Source of the DNA: Stenotrophomonas maltophilia
GTDB lineage: Bacteria; Pseudomonadota; Gammaproteobacteria; Xanthomonadales; Xanthomonadaceae
Length of the DNA: 64,000 nt
Assembly: GCF_006970445.1 (NCBI RefSeq)
Contig: NZ_CP033877.1
Span: forward strand, 2,674,750 to 2,738,749
Direction of reading: 5' to 3'
The notes below the pieces were generated by a model, which was given only the letters and a program-made list of their open reading frames with translations, was not told the origin of the DNA and searched no databases. Positions 7,799 through 16,377 of this stretch are shown here, in pieces; within the stretch, counting starts at the first letter, position 1, and each line of letters starts with the position of its first letter. A program made the translations under genes and the position numbers.

Positions 7799-8755
7799 AT
7801 GTGCTATTCCGCCCTGATCCGCGCTGACTACGCCAAGCTGGTACGCGAGTTCGGCGCCATCCTGTCGCTGGAAGAGTTCGCCGAACTGTACGCGCACGAT
7901 CCGGGCAAGAAGCGGCCGAAGACCCCGAAGGCGATGGATGACGGATTCGCCGGTGCGCGTACCGAACAGGGACGGGACATCGTGGCGAAGATCCAGCAAT
8001 GGCATGCGCAGGAGCAGCAGGCACTGGAGGCCGAACTGGCCCGGCAACGCGAACGACGCGATATTGCCCATGCCACGCTGGCCACCCGGCCCACGCAGAA
8101 GGCACGCAATGACCTGCGCGTGGCCGGCAACCGCATCGAGCGCGCACAAACCCGATTGGAAGACCTGCATCGGGTGCAGTTGCTGCCGCGCGACAACCGC
8201 ATTTTTCCCGGCACCTACGCACCGGTGATGGTCAGCGAGAACGGCCAGCGCGTGATCAAGCCGATGCGCTACCAGTGCCGGCTGCCGGACAAGCCGGCGC
8301 GCAACGACGTGCTTTACCCAGGCACCTACAATGCGCGGCGCGACAGCCTGGAAGGTTACTGGCGGGGTGCGTTCGGACTGCGCCATGGCGTGGTGGTGGT
8401 GCAGGCGTTCTACGAGCACGTGCCACGCCACGCCATCGCCGGCCGCACCCTCGGTGCCGACGAAAAGGAACAGGACGTGGTGCTCGAATTCCGTCCCGAT
8501 CCGCCCCGCGACCTGCTGCTGGCGTGCCTCTGGGCAGAATGGGAAGGACCGGAAGGCCGCCTGCTGTCGTTTGCCACGATCACCGACGCACCTCCCCGCG
8601 ACGTCGCCGCGGCCGGGCATGATCGCGGCGTGGTACCGATCCGCAAGGAACACCTCGACGCCTGGCTCAATCCCGACCCGGATGACCTGGCGCGCCAGTA
8701 CCGGATCCTCGATGACCGCGAGGAGATCCGTTACGTGTACGAGGAAGCGGGCTGA
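7799..8755 (+). CDS. SOS response-associated peptidase family protein (SRAP/YedK/HMCES)
   Basis: 318 residues. SRAP proteins form a thiazolidine DNA-protein crosslink with abasic sites in single-stranded DNA through Cys2, exposed after Met1 removal. Here the protein begins MCYSALIR, as required. Other family signatures are NARRDSLEG and FYEHV, plus a late GHDRGVVPI holding the conserved His. It is about 100 residues longer than YedK. The extra part is a charged helix-rich segment near residues 60-125 (EQQALEAELARQRERRD), a probable coiled coil seen in a longer SRAP subfamily. The start is fixed by the need for Cys2. Confidence 0.85.
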   Translation: MCYSALIRADYAKLVREFGAILSLEEFAELYAHDPGKKRPKTPKAMDDGFAGARTEQGRDIVAKIQQWHAQEQQALEAELARQRERRDIAHATLATRPTQKARNDLRVAGNRIERAQTRLEDLHRVQLLPRDNRIFPGTYAPVMVSENGQRVIKPMRYQCRLPDKPARNDVLYPGTYNARRDSLEGYWRGAFGLRHGVVVVQAFYEHVPRHAIAGRTLGADEKEQDVVLEFRPDPPRDLLLACLWAEWEGPEGRLLSFATITDAPPRDVAAAGHDRGVVPIRKEHLDAWLNPDPDDLARQYRILDDREEIRYVYEEAG

Positions 8756-8774
8756 GCGCCACGCGCAATTGAAA

Positions 8775-8794
8775 AACCCCGCCTGGGCGGGGTT
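8775..8794. terminator. Terminator between convergent genes
   Basis: Stem AACCCCGCC/GGCGGGGTT. On the minus strand it is followed by TTTTTC, so it ends the small secreted-protein gene; it can also serve the SRAP gene from the other side. Confidence 0.75.
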
Positions 8795-8800
8795 CCTGGA

Positions 8801-8998
8801 TCAGGGGTTGCCGCCGCACATCGCCTCTTCGCAGAAGGCTTGTTCCTGCAGGCATTGCTCAACCTCACCGCCGCGCGCGATGCAGCTCTTGTAGAGCTGG
8901 AAACAGGGCTGGCCGCACCATGCGGCAGACGCCGTACCACCGAAGACCGCCATCGAAAGGACACCCGCAGCAACCATGCGCTTGATCCACTTCTGCAT
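8801..8998 (-). CDS. Small secreted cysteine-rich protein
   Basis: 65 residues. Residues 1-25 form a clear signal peptide (MQKWIKRMVAAGVLSMAVFG, cleavage after ASA). The ~40-residue mature part has six cysteines in a CxxxC-x6-C...C...C...C arrangement, suggesting disulfide bonding in the periplasm or outside. AGGAG lies 7 bases before ATG, and a terminator follows at once, so it is its own transcription unit. I do not recognise a family and assign no function. Confidence 0.7.
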   Translation of the reverse strand: MQKWIKRMVAAGVLSMAVFGGTASAAWCGQPCFQLYKSCIARGGEVEQCLQEQAFCEEAMCGGNP

Positions 8999-9067
8999 GC
9001 CACTCTCCTTGTAGGCCTGAGTATTCAGGCCCCGGCAGCATACCCCTGCCCGTCCACGGTGGACTGC

Positions 9068-9448
9068 TCAGGCCTGGACGCTGGAGCGGCCAACCGCACG
9101 CGCCAGCGCCCGCGACAGATCGGCCGACAGGTACGGCTTGACCAGCAACAGACCCGCCAACATCGGCGCCGGCAACTGCTCGGCCAGCATTCCGGTGGCC
9201 AGCACGAACGGAATGCCACGCGCCGAAAGCGCTGCAGCCACCGGTTCACTGGTCTCGTTGCGGGCCAGCCGGTAGTCCAGCAGGGCCACGTCCGGGGTGC
9301 TCTGCTCCAACAGCTGCAGGGCCTCGGACACGCTCGCTGCAAGCCCGACCACAGTCGCGCCGGCATGCACCAACTGCATCTGCAGCAGGGCCGCACTCAT
9401 TTCGTCGTTCTCGACCACCAGCACCCTCAGGTCCTGCAACACTGTCAT
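9068..9448 (-). CDS. Stand-alone response regulator receiver domain
   Basis: 126 residues, only a REC domain with no output domain. Acidic pocket END at 13-15, phospho-acceptor D58 in LLDYRL, Thr in FVLATG, and the conserved Lys in LLLVKPYL. Probably a phosphotransfer intermediate or protein-interaction switch for an unlinked histidine kinase, as no kinase gene is adjacent. AGGAG lies about 10 bases before the start. Confidence 0.82.
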   Translation of the reverse strand: MTVLQDLRVLVVENDEMSAALLQMQLVHAGATVVGLAASVSEALQLLEQSTPDVALLDYRLARNETSEPVAAALSARGIPFVLATGMLAEQLPAPMLAGLLLVKPYLSADLSRALARAVGRSSVQA

Positions 9449-9579
9449 CGGCTACCGCTCCTGGAGGCAATTGCACGCTGGGAGTATAGCTACCAAGGAG
9501 CCAATGCCGACAGGAACCGCCCTGATAGGCCCCCTACTATGCATCTCCCGCCGACCTCGGTTACACTCGCACGCTGCCT

Positions 9580-9665
9580 GCCGGTGTGGCGGAATGGTAT
9601 ACGCAGCTGACTCAAAATCAGCCGGGGGTAACCCCATGAAGGTTCGAGTCCTTTCACCGGCACCA
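9580..9665 (+). tRNA. tRNA-Leu(CAA)
   Basis: 86 bases including CCA. Acceptor GCCGGTG/CACCGGC, anticodon loop CTCAAAA giving CAA, and a long class II variable arm (GGGGGTAACCCC). Confidence 0.96.
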
Positions 9666-9672
9666 CTGCATC

Positions 9673-9699
9673 AAAGGCCAGGTCCATGACCTGGCCTTT
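9673..9699 (+). terminator. Intrinsic terminator of tRNA-Leu
   Basis: Stem AAAGGCCAGGT/ACCTGGCCTTT with a short loop and trailing T run, 8 bases after the tRNA. Confidence 0.85.
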
Positions 9700-9735
9700 T
9701 GCATTTCCCGGGCCCGAGCGCCGACACTGGCACGC

Positions 9736-10278
9736 ATGCCCCAGCATGTCCTGCCCACGCTTGCCGACAGCCTTCCCGCGCGCTTGCGCATCCTGCGGGC
9801 GTCCGATGCCGCCGCCTGGTCCCACTACCTCTCGCTGCCAGGCGTGATCGAGCACACCAGCTGGGGCGACGTTTCCGAACAGGCGCTGGCGCAGCAGATC
9901 AGCCGCTATCTGGCTGATGCATCCGATCAGCGCGGGGCGCTGGTGGACGCCGACGACCAGCTGATCGGCACCGTCGGCCTGAACGGCATCGACCCGCGGC
10001 ATGGCCGCGGCGAACTCGCCTATGACCTTGACCCACGCTGGCAGGGACAGGGACTGGCCACGCATGCGGCGCGAGCGATGCTCGACTGGGCGCACGGCAC
10101 CTGTGGGCTGGTTCGCGTCCAAGCGACCGTTCTGGACAGCAATGCCCGCTCGATCGACCTGCTCGAACGCCTCGGCATGCAGCGCGAGGGGCTGCTGAAC
10201 GCCTATCGCCATGTGCGGGGACAGCCCCGCGATTTCTGGATGTACGCCCACGTCGAAGGCGTTGTGTCACCCCGCTGA
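9736..10278 (+). CDS. RimJ/RimL-type GNAT acetyltransferase
   Basis: 180 residues. A GNAT domain with AYDLDPRWQGQGLATHAA (acetyl-CoA pyrophosphate loop) and the RimL-style ending NARSIDLLERLGMQREG then FWMYAH. This subgroup acetylates protein N-termini, ribosomal proteins or small amines; the substrate here is unknown. The gene is monocistronic, between the tRNA-Leu terminator and the diguanylate cyclase promoter. Confidence 0.82.
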   Translation: MPQHVLPTLADSLPARLRILRASDAAAWSHYLSLPGVIEHTSWGDVSEQALAQQISRYLADASDQRGALVDADDQLIGTVGLNGIDPRHGRGELAYDLDPRWQGQGLATHAARAMLDWAHGTCGLVRVQATVLDSNARSIDLLERLGMQREGLLNAYRHVRGQPRDFWMYAHVEGVVSPR

Positions 10279-10331
10279 AACTCTAATGTGACGCCCAGCA
10301 AGGTTTCAAATAGACCGGACGCACACTTTTC

Positions 10332-10361
10332 TTGCCAGCCTCACCTACTTCTGCCTATCGT
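10332..10361 (+). promoter_or_regulatory. Likely promoter of the diguanylate cyclase gene
   Basis: TTGCCA (10332-10337), 18-base spacer and TATCGT (10356-10361), 33 bases before the start codon. Confidence 0.45.
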
Positions 10362-10393
10362 GATCCCAGCCGGATCTGGGGGCGGGGGAATGC

Positions 10394-11833
10394 ATGACGT
10401 TGCGTGCGGCACTGTTTTTCATGGTCGCGCACGCGCTCGTCATTGCCTTGATCGGCCCGCAGGACCCGATTGGCTCCTACCTGATGCTGATCACAGCGCC
10501 GCTTCTCGCTGCCATGGCCTGCGTGCGGCGCGCGCGGGACAGCCAGGCGGCCTGCAAATGGCGAACGCTGGGCGCTGCCGTCGGCCTGTTCTCTCTGGCC
10601 CTGCTGGCCCTGCTGTATCGCAATGTGGCCGGCCTCAGCCCTGCGCAGATGACCGTATCGTCACTGATCCTGTACGTGTTCTACCGGATCCCTCTGACCT
10701 ACGTGGCTGCCAGCCCGGGCGGCGGCAACCGCTGTATCCGTGCGGTGGACCTGGTGATCATCGCGCTGCTGTGGCTGCTGTACTTCGTGCATACGCGGGC
10801 AATGGCGCACCTGAACACCGCCTTGTGGACGCAGTGCCTGCACACCATGAGCAACGTGCAGAACAGCCTGGTGTTCTGCTTCGCGCTGATCCGCTTCCTG
10901 GCCGAGGACAATGCCGACCGCCGCGACTTCTTCCGCACGTTGACGATCTACGCGCTGGGCTACTTCCTGCTGGCGTTCTACATCAACACCTGGCAGCCGC
11001 AGGTACCCGATGGTGGCTGGGGGGACCTGCTGATCAGCGGGTTGTTCGTGCTGCTGGCGGTGCTGGCCGGCAGCACGCACCGCCCACCGGCGGTGGCTGT
11101 GCCGCGCAACCTCCGTCGCATCGTCGATGCCGGCGTCCCGCTGATGCTGCCGTTGCTGCTGATGATGGTGGCGCTGCTGGTGGCACGCCTGCAGCCGACC
11201 CTGGCCACCGTGGGGTTCATCGGCGCCATGCTCGGCTATGCCCTGCGCAGCGTGCTGACCCAGGTCCAGATCCAGCGCGAGCGCGACGAGCTGGCGCTGC
11301 TGGCCCGGCGCGATCCGTTGACCGGTCTGGGCAACCGGCGCAATTTCGATGAATCGCTCGGCAGCGCGCACGGCCGCGCCCGCCGCCAGGGCGTGGGGCT
11401 GGCGGTGCTGATGATCGACATCGATCACTTCAAGCGACTCAACGACACCTACGGCCACCCGGAAGGTGATCGCCGCCTGCAGGCGGTCGCCGCGATCCTC
11501 GATGGCTGCCTGCAGCGTGGCGATGACCTGCTTGCGCGCTACGGGGGCGAGGAGTTCATCGCCGCCCTGCCCGCGCCCGACGCTGCCCACGCGCTGGGCC
11601 TGGGCGAGCGCCTGCGCGCCGCCGTGGAAGCCGCCGCCCTGCCCGCCGCCGAGGCCCACGTGACCATCAGCATCGGCGTGGCCTGGCAGGCCGCGCATGA
11701 GGCGGCCGACCCGCGCGGCCTGGTCGAGCGGGCCGACCAGGCCCTGTACCAGGCCAAGCATGCCGGCCGCAATTGCGTGCATGCTGCCCCGGCCATCCAG
11801 GCCGGGGAACAACACGCCAGCCGGCGCGCCTAG
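10394..11833 (+). CDS. Membrane diguanylate cyclase (GGDEF)
   Basis: 479 residues. The N-terminal ~290 residues contain eight or so hydrophobic helices (sensor region of MASE type, no named match claimed). The C-terminal GGDEF domain begins at [10 protein letters not shown] and has the active motif GGEEF, with the inhibitory-site RxxD exactly five residues before it ([14 protein letters not shown]). It should therefore make c-di-GMP and be product-inhibited. The GGGGGAA ribosome site precedes ATG 10394. The stop codon overlaps that of the convergent chemoreceptor gene by 3 bases. Confidence 0.9.
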   Translation: MTLRAALFFMVAHALVIALIGPQDPIGSYLMLITAPLLAAMACVRRARDSQAACKWRTLGAAVGLFSLALLALLYRNVAGLSPAQMTVSSLILYVFYRIPLTYVAASPGGGNRCIRAVDLVIIALLWLLYFVHTRAMAHLNTALWTQCLHTMSNVQNSLVFCFALIRFLAEDNADRRDFFRTLTIYALGYFLLAFYINTWQPQVPDGGWGDLLISGLFVLLAVLAGSTHRPPAVAVPRNLRRIVDAGVPLMLPLLLMMVALLVARLQPTLATVGFIGAMLGYALRSVLTQVQIQRERDELALLARRDPLTGLGNRRNFDESLGSAHGRARRQGVGLAVLMIDIDHFKRLNDTYGHPEGDRRLQAVAAILDGCLQRGDDLLARYGGEEFIAALPAPDAAHALGLGERLRAAVEAAALPAAEAHVTISIGVAWQAAHEAADPRGLVERADQALYQAKHAGRNCVHAAPAIQAGEQHASRRA

Positions 11834-13656
11834 ACCGCGCGCAGCACCGCCGCGCCATGCAGGTGCCCCGCCCCGCCCTGCACGCGGAAGCTGGCCACGG
11901 TCTGCAGCAGCTGCGCCGACTGCTCTTCCATGCTGCGCGCCGCGGCCGAGGCTTCCTCGACCAGCGCGGCGTTCTGCTGGGTGCCTTGGTCGATCAGGTC
12001 GACGGCATGGTTCATCTGCTGGATGTCGTCGCTCTGCTGCTGCGCGGCCGTACTGATCTCGGACATCAGATCACTGACACGGCGCACATTGACCACGATC
12101 TCGTCCATGGTGCGCCCGGCGCTCTCAACCTGCGCGGTACCGGCGCCGACATTGGCCACCGAGGCATCGATCAGCTGCTTGATCTCCTTGGCGGCACTGG
12201 CCGAGCGCTGCGACAGTTCGCGGATCTCGGTGGCGACCACGGCGAAGCCACGCCCGTGTTCACCGGCACGCGCCGCTTCCACCGCCGCGTTCAACGCAAG
12301 GATGTTGGTCTGGAAAGCAATGCCGTCGATCACGCCGATGATGTCGACGATGCGCCGCGAGGACGCGTTGATCACCGCCATGGTCTCGACCACTTCGTGC
12401 ACCACGTTGCCGCCGCGGGCAGCGACATCGGCGGCGCCACCGGCCAGCTGACTGGCCTGCCGTGCGTTGGTTGCCGTGCGCTGCACGGTCTCGGCCAGGC
12501 CCTTCATCGACACCGCGGTCTCCTCCAGCGACGCTGCCTGCTGCTCGGTGCGCTGCGACAGATCGCTGTTGCCCTGCGCGATCTCGGTGGCACCGACGGC
12601 GATGGTGTCGGCGGCGAACTTGATCTGGCCGATGATCGCGGCCATCGCCTCCACCAACGAATTCACGCCTTCGCACAGCTCGGCGATCGGCCCGTTCTTG
12701 TCGGCGGTGGCCACGCGCCGGGTCAGGTCGCCCTCCTTCGCGGCCGCCACCACTTCACGGGTCTGCGCCACGGCACGTTGCATGGCCTGGTTCTCGTGCA
12801 CCTGCGCGGTGATGTCGGTGGCGTACTTGACCACCTTGAACGGCTTTCCGTTGAGATCCAGGATCGGGTTGTAGGACGCCTGGATCCAGACCTCGCGCGC
12901 GCCCTTGCCGAGGCGCCGGTACTGGCCGGCATCGTATTCGCCACGGCCGAGCTTCTCCCAGAACTGGCGATACTCGGCACTGCCACGATACTCGGGCTCG
13001 ACGAACAGCGAGTGGTGCTGGCCACGCACGTCGTCCAGGCTGTAGCCGGTGGCGGCCAGGAAGTTGTCGTTGGCCGACAGGATGCGGCCGTCCATGCTGA
13101 ACTCGATCACCGCCTGCGACTTGTCGATCGCCGCCAACTGCCCGGCCGAGTCGGCCGCCTGGAGCTTCTGCGCGGTGATGTCGGTGGCGAACTTGACCAC
13201 CTTGTACGGACGCCCCTGCCGGTCCAGCACCGGGTTGTACGAGGCCTGGATCCAGATCTCGCGCTGGCCCTTGCCAAAACGCCGGTATTGGCCAGCGTCA
13301 TATTCGCCACGACCCAGCCGCGCCCAGAAGTCACGGTATTCGGCGCTGCGCGCCTGCTCCGGATCGACGAACAGGGAATGATGCTTTCCCTGGATCTCCT
13401 CCAGCCGGTAGCCCATCGCCTGCAGGAAGTTCTCGTTGGCCTGCAGGATGGTGCCATCGAGGGCGAACTCGATGACCGCCTGGACCCGGTGCAGCGCCGC
13501 GACCTGGGCCTCCAGCTCGGCGCGGCCATCGGCCACCGCCTCGACGCTGGTGCGGTGCTGGGGTGCCAGCGCGCCGAGCAGGGCACGCCACGGCGACCAA
13601 CGGGTATGCAGCTCGGCCGGCGCCTGCGCGCCTGCCGTGAAGCCTGGAATGAGCAT
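11830..13656 (-). CDS. Soluble chemoreceptor with two PAS domains (BdlA-like)
   Basis: 608 residues, no transmembrane segment. Two tandem PAS-PAC units (about 58-175 and 180-300) of near-identical wording (each with NENFL or [22 protein letters not shown] or KVVKYATDI) are followed by a HAMP-like linker and a methyl-accepting signalling domain with the hairpin tip [16 protein letters not shown]. The architecture matches P. aeruginosa BdlA (biofilm dispersion) and cytoplasmic Aer-like receptors. It lies tail-to-tail with a diguanylate cyclase, which fits a link to c-di-GMP; that link is inference. Start ATG has GAGGA upstream. Confidence 0.88.
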   Translation of the reverse strand: MLIPGFTAGAQAPAELHTRWSPWRALLGALAPQHRTSVEAVADGRAELEAQVAALHRVQAVIEFALDGTILQANENFLQAMGYRLEEIQGKHHSLFVDPEQARSAEYRDFWARLGRGEYDAGQYRRFGKGQREIWIQASYNPVLDRQGRPYKVVKFATDITAQKLQAADSAGQLAAIDKSQAVIEFSMDGRILSANDNFLAATGYSLDDVRGQHHSLFVEPEYRGSAEYRQFWEKLGRGEYDAGQYRRLGKGAREVWIQASYNPILDLNGKPFKVVKYATDITAQVHENQAMQRAVAQTREVVAAAKEGDLTRRVATADKNGPIAELCEGVNSLVEAMAAIIGQIKFAADTIAVGATEIAQGNSDLSQRTEQQAASLEETAVSMKGLAETVQRTATNARQASQLAGGAADVAARGGNVVHEVVETMAVINASSRRIVDIIGVIDGIAFQTNILALNAAVEAARAGEHGRGFAVVATEIRELSQRSASAAKEIKQLIDASVANVGAGTAQVESAGRTMDEIVVNVRRVSDLMSEISTAAQQQSDDIQQMNHAVDLIDQGTQQNAALVEEASAAARSMEEQSAQLLQTVASFRVQGGAGHLHGAAVLRAV

Positions 13657-13713
13657 TGTCTGATCCTCGGTGTCCGGTAAGCGGTTGCGACCCGACGGGC
13701 GGGATGCCCGGCG

Positions 13714-13754
13714 GCAACTTCAGTTGCTTGGGACTACAGGTGCCCGCAGGCACC
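13714..13754. other. Two adjacent hairpins in the chemoreceptor leader
   Basis: GCAAC-TTCA-GTTGC (13714-13727) and GGTGCC-CGCA-GGCACC (13739-13754) sit 58-98 bases upstream of the chemoreceptor start, within its likely 5' leader. No known riboswitch motif was recognised. The rest of 13657-13920 shows no gene. Confidence 0.35.
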
Positions 13755-13920
13755 CCTCGAGCGGCTGGCAAGATCGTCTGGTGCGGGTGCGGTCTGCATC
13801 GGGGAGCGGCGGAACACACAGCGCGGGCCGCCCATCGGGGGCAGCCTGGGGTCCTGCAGCGGGCGACTGGAGCGGGATCCAGAGGGTGTATCGGCGATGC
13901 GATCGGTGGCTTTAGCCGGA

Positions 13921-14478
13921 TTACGCGACGTCCGTCGCAACTTCAGATGCTGCTGCAGGGATGCGGTAGACAATTGCGATGTACTTCACATTCTGCTCAC
14001 GCGCGACGGGGACGCCGCCGAGCGATTCCGCCAGGCGCCGGCTGGGCGTGTTCTGCTCGGCCACCGGGTAGCGGAATGCGGGGCGGTCCAGCCGCCGGGA
14101 TGCGAGCGCACGCACCGCTGCCACGGCTTCACGGCCATAGCCATGCCCATGCATCGCCTCGGCGATCCAGATGCCCAGTTCGGGTTCCGCATCGGCAGTG
14201 CGATGCAGGCCGGCCAGGCCGAGGAACGCACCATCCGCGTGTCGGCGGATCACGAACGTAAGGTCGGTGCCATCGGCGATGGTAGGCAACCACGTCGACC
14301 AGACAGCGGCGAATGCGTGCTCCGACGCAGGGGGATCAAACGCCATGTAGCGGGTCAGCCCCGGCGTGATCGCGGCAAACGCCGCGCCCGCGTCCTCCGG
14401 CGTGAAGGGCCGGAGCTGCAGCCGCCGGCTGTCGATGGTCCAGTCGTCGGGGGACATGTCGCGCATCGTTGCTGTCAT
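13921..14478 (-). CDS. GNAT acetyltransferase, RimJ/RimL-like
   Basis: 185 residues. Opens with the strand typical of this group (DSRRLQLRPFTPEDA), has the acetyl-CoA loop around AMHGHGYGREAVAA and the late NTPSRRLAESLGG. Probably acetylates small molecules or protein N-termini; the substrate is unknown. Starts at 14466 or 14457 are also possible. It is 264 bases upstream of the chemoreceptor on the same strand and likely a separate unit. Confidence 0.82.
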   Translation of the reverse strand: MTATMRDMSPDDWTIDSRRLQLRPFTPEDAGAAFAAITPGLTRYMAFDPPASEHAFAAVWSTWLPTIADGTDLTFVIRRHADGAFLGLAGLHRTADAEPELGIWIAEAMHGHGYGREAVAAVRALASRRLDRPAFRYPVAEQNTPSRRLAESLGGVPVAREQNVKYIAIVYRIPAAASEVATDVA

Positions 14479-14612
14479 TGGGCATAGCCTCGCCCGGGAC
14501 GCCGATGCAGTTCAAGCCGAAAAGGTTTGCATGACCAACGGGAGATACTCCACCACGTAAAAATGGTGAGCATGCAGCGATCTGCAGGATCGTTCACTGA
14601 CATGGAGATCTT

Positions 14613-15701
14613 ATGTTCGTTCGTTTGGGCAGCCTCATCATCCTCGTCCTGTGCAGCACCGGCGCGCTGGCCGCCGATGCCACCTATCGGCCCGCCTTTC
14701 ACCCCGACCAGCTGAAGGGACCTCCCGCGGGCCGCCCGAACGAAGTGCTGGTGCTCGGTACGCCCCATCTTTCCGGGCTGCCGAAGACCTTCACTCCGGA
14801 GCTGTTGGAGCCCCTGCTGAAGCGCCTGCAGGCCTGGCAGCCGACCGCCATCGCCGTCGAAAACCTGTCCGGCCTGCAGTGCGATTTCATGCGTCGCAAC
14901 CCCGCCCGTTATGCCGACAGTGTCGAGACCTACTGCATCGATCCGGCACCGGCACAGGCTGCAACCGGCCTGGACGTCCCCAGCGCCAATGCCGAGATGG
15001 AGCGCCTGCTCGCGCAGTGGCCGACGTCGCCCACGCCCGCGCAGCGCCGCCGCCTGGCCGCCGTGTTCCTGGCCGCCGGCGAGAACGGCTCGGCCGTGGT
15101 GCAATGGCTGCGCCTGCCCAAGGACGAACGTCGCGCCGCCGACAGCCTGACACCCGAGCTGGTGCAGTTCCTCGACAGGCGCATGGCCAGGCCTGACGAG
15201 GTGGGCATGATCGCCGGCGTACTCGCCGCGCGCCTGGGGCTGGAGCGCCTGTGGTCGGTCGATGACCACACGGGCGACGCCCCCATTCTGAAAGCTCAGG
15301 AAAAGGCCTACGGTGCGGCCCTGAAAGCAGCCTGGGACAACCCGGCAAGTGCGGCACGGTTCGCCGCGGACGAATCGCTGGAGGCCAACCTGGGCAAGCC
15401 CGGCGGCCTGCTTGCGCTCTATCGCAACTACAACGCCCCGGAAACGGCGATGACTGTCTACGACAGCGACTTCGGCGCCGCCCTGGTCGAGCCGTCCACC
15501 GAAGAGTTCGGCCGCAACTATGTCGGCTACTGGGAAACCCGCAACCTGCGCATGGTCGCCAACATGCGCGACGTGCTGGGCCAGCACCCCGGCAGCCGCA
15601 TGCTGGCGATCGTCGGTGCCTCGCACAAGGGCTACTACGAGGCCTACCTCAACCAGATGCACGATGTGCAGCTGGTCAGTGCGGACGCAGTATTGCGTTG
15701 A
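14613..15701 (+). CDS. Exported DUF5694-like protein
   Basis: 362 residues with a cleavable signal peptide (cleavage after ALA, about residue 20). The mature protein opens with NEVLVLGTPHLSGLP and ends with a block containing YWETRNLRMVANM and MLAIVGASHKGYYEAYL. This resembles DUF5694 and the wider TraB/GumN (Tiki-like) fold, in which GTPH and the late histidine may bind a metal. GGAGA lies 5 bases before ATG. The exact activity is unknown and any peptidase role is inference. Confidence 0.72.
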   Translation: MFVRLGSLIILVLCSTGALAADATYRPAFHPDQLKGPPAGRPNEVLVLGTPHLSGLPKTFTPELLEPLLKRLQAWQPTAIAVENLSGLQCDFMRRNPARYADSVETYCIDPAPAQAATGLDVPSANAEMERLLAQWPTSPTPAQRRRLAAVFLAAGENGSAVVQWLRLPKDERRAADSLTPELVQFLDRRMARPDEVGMIAGVLAARLGLERLWSVDDHTGDAPILKAQEKAYGAALKAAWDNPASAARFAADESLEANLGKPGGLLALYRNYNAPETAMTVYDSDFGAALVEPSTEEFGRNYVGYWETRNLRMVANMRDVLGQHPGSRMLAIVGASHKGYYEAYLNQMHDVQLVSADAVLR

Positions 15702-15763
15702 CAGGCATAGGTGCCGGCCACGCGCCGGCACTATCCTGCAGGGCCCGATTTGCAGATGCCGAC

Positions 15764-16054
15764 ATGCTGAAAGTGATCGCCGAGGATTTCATCCATCCCG
15801 ATGCCGTGGATACCGTGCTTCCCCTGTACCGGGAGCTGGTCGCATGCACGCAGCGCGAGCCGCTCTGCCTCGGCTATGAACTGTTCGTCGACCAGAAGGA
15901 TCCGGGGCACTTCATCTTCATCGAGCTGTGGCCCGACCGCGCCGCGCTCGACCTGCACTGCGCCAGCGAACACTTCCAGCGCCTGGTGCCACAGATCAAT
16001 GCCTTCCAGTGTGCGCCGTGCCGTTTCCTGCTGATGGATGCGGCGCCGCTGTAG
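15764..16054 (+). CDS. Antibiotic biosynthesis monooxygenase (ABM/YgiN-like) domain protein
   Basis: 96 residues with the dimeric ferredoxin-like ABM fold: VIAEDFIHPDAVD, CLGYELFVDQKDPGHFIFIELW and DLHCASEHFQRL are typical. Related enzymes are cofactor-free quinol monooxygenases, but many members are of unknown role. The start is ATG 15764; the ribosome site is weak. Its 3' end overlaps the predicted small membrane protein on the other strand. Confidence 0.78.
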   Translation: MLKVIAEDFIHPDAVDTVLPLYRELVACTQREPLCLGYELFVDQKDPGHFIFIELWPDRAALDLHCASEHFQRLVPQINAFQCAPCRFLLMDAAPL

Positions 16055-16301
16055 CGCCCGCATCGATGCCACCACCGCGATCGCGGTCTGCACCTCGCCA
16101 CAGCAGCACGCTGGCTGCCACCGTGCACGCCAGGGTCAGTAGCAGCGACGCCACCACGCTCCCGTGCAGCAACGGCAACATTGCCTGGGCAAGGCGATCG
16201 TCACGCACTTGTTCCAGGCGCAGGCCACTGGCCAGCGCCAGGCACCAGCCGACCATGGCCGGCGCGTAGGCAGCGACGGCATTCCGATTCCAGCTGATCA
16301 T
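15996..16301 (-). CDS. Hypothetical small membrane protein
   Basis: 101 residues from ATG 16301 (a weak GAGAG site upstream). Two hydrophobic segments (AYAPAMVGWCLALASGL and VVASLLLTLACTVAASVLLW) suggest a two-helix inner-membrane protein; the tail is Gly/Ala/His-rich and low complexity. It overlaps the end of the ABM gene by 59 bases, which lowers confidence. No family is recognised. Confidence 0.4.
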   Translation of the reverse strand: MISWNRNAVAAYAPAMVGWCLALASGLRLEQVRDDRLAQAMLPLLHGSVVASLLLTLACTVAASVLLWRGADRDRGGGIDAGATAAPHPSAGNGTAHTGRH

Positions 16302-16377
16302 CCTGTGCTCTCTTGTCCGGGAGGATGCGGCGATTGTTCCGCCCCTCCCTCTCACAGGCTGAGACCGTCTCCGGCCG

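Noticed and set aside
11773..13680. 635-codon open frame antisense to the chemoreceptor
   Set aside because: Shadow of a well-supported double-PAS chemoreceptor.
13714..13754. Riboswitch upstream of the chemoreceptor
   Set aside because: Two small hairpins only; no conserved c-di-GMP or other aptamer bases recognised.
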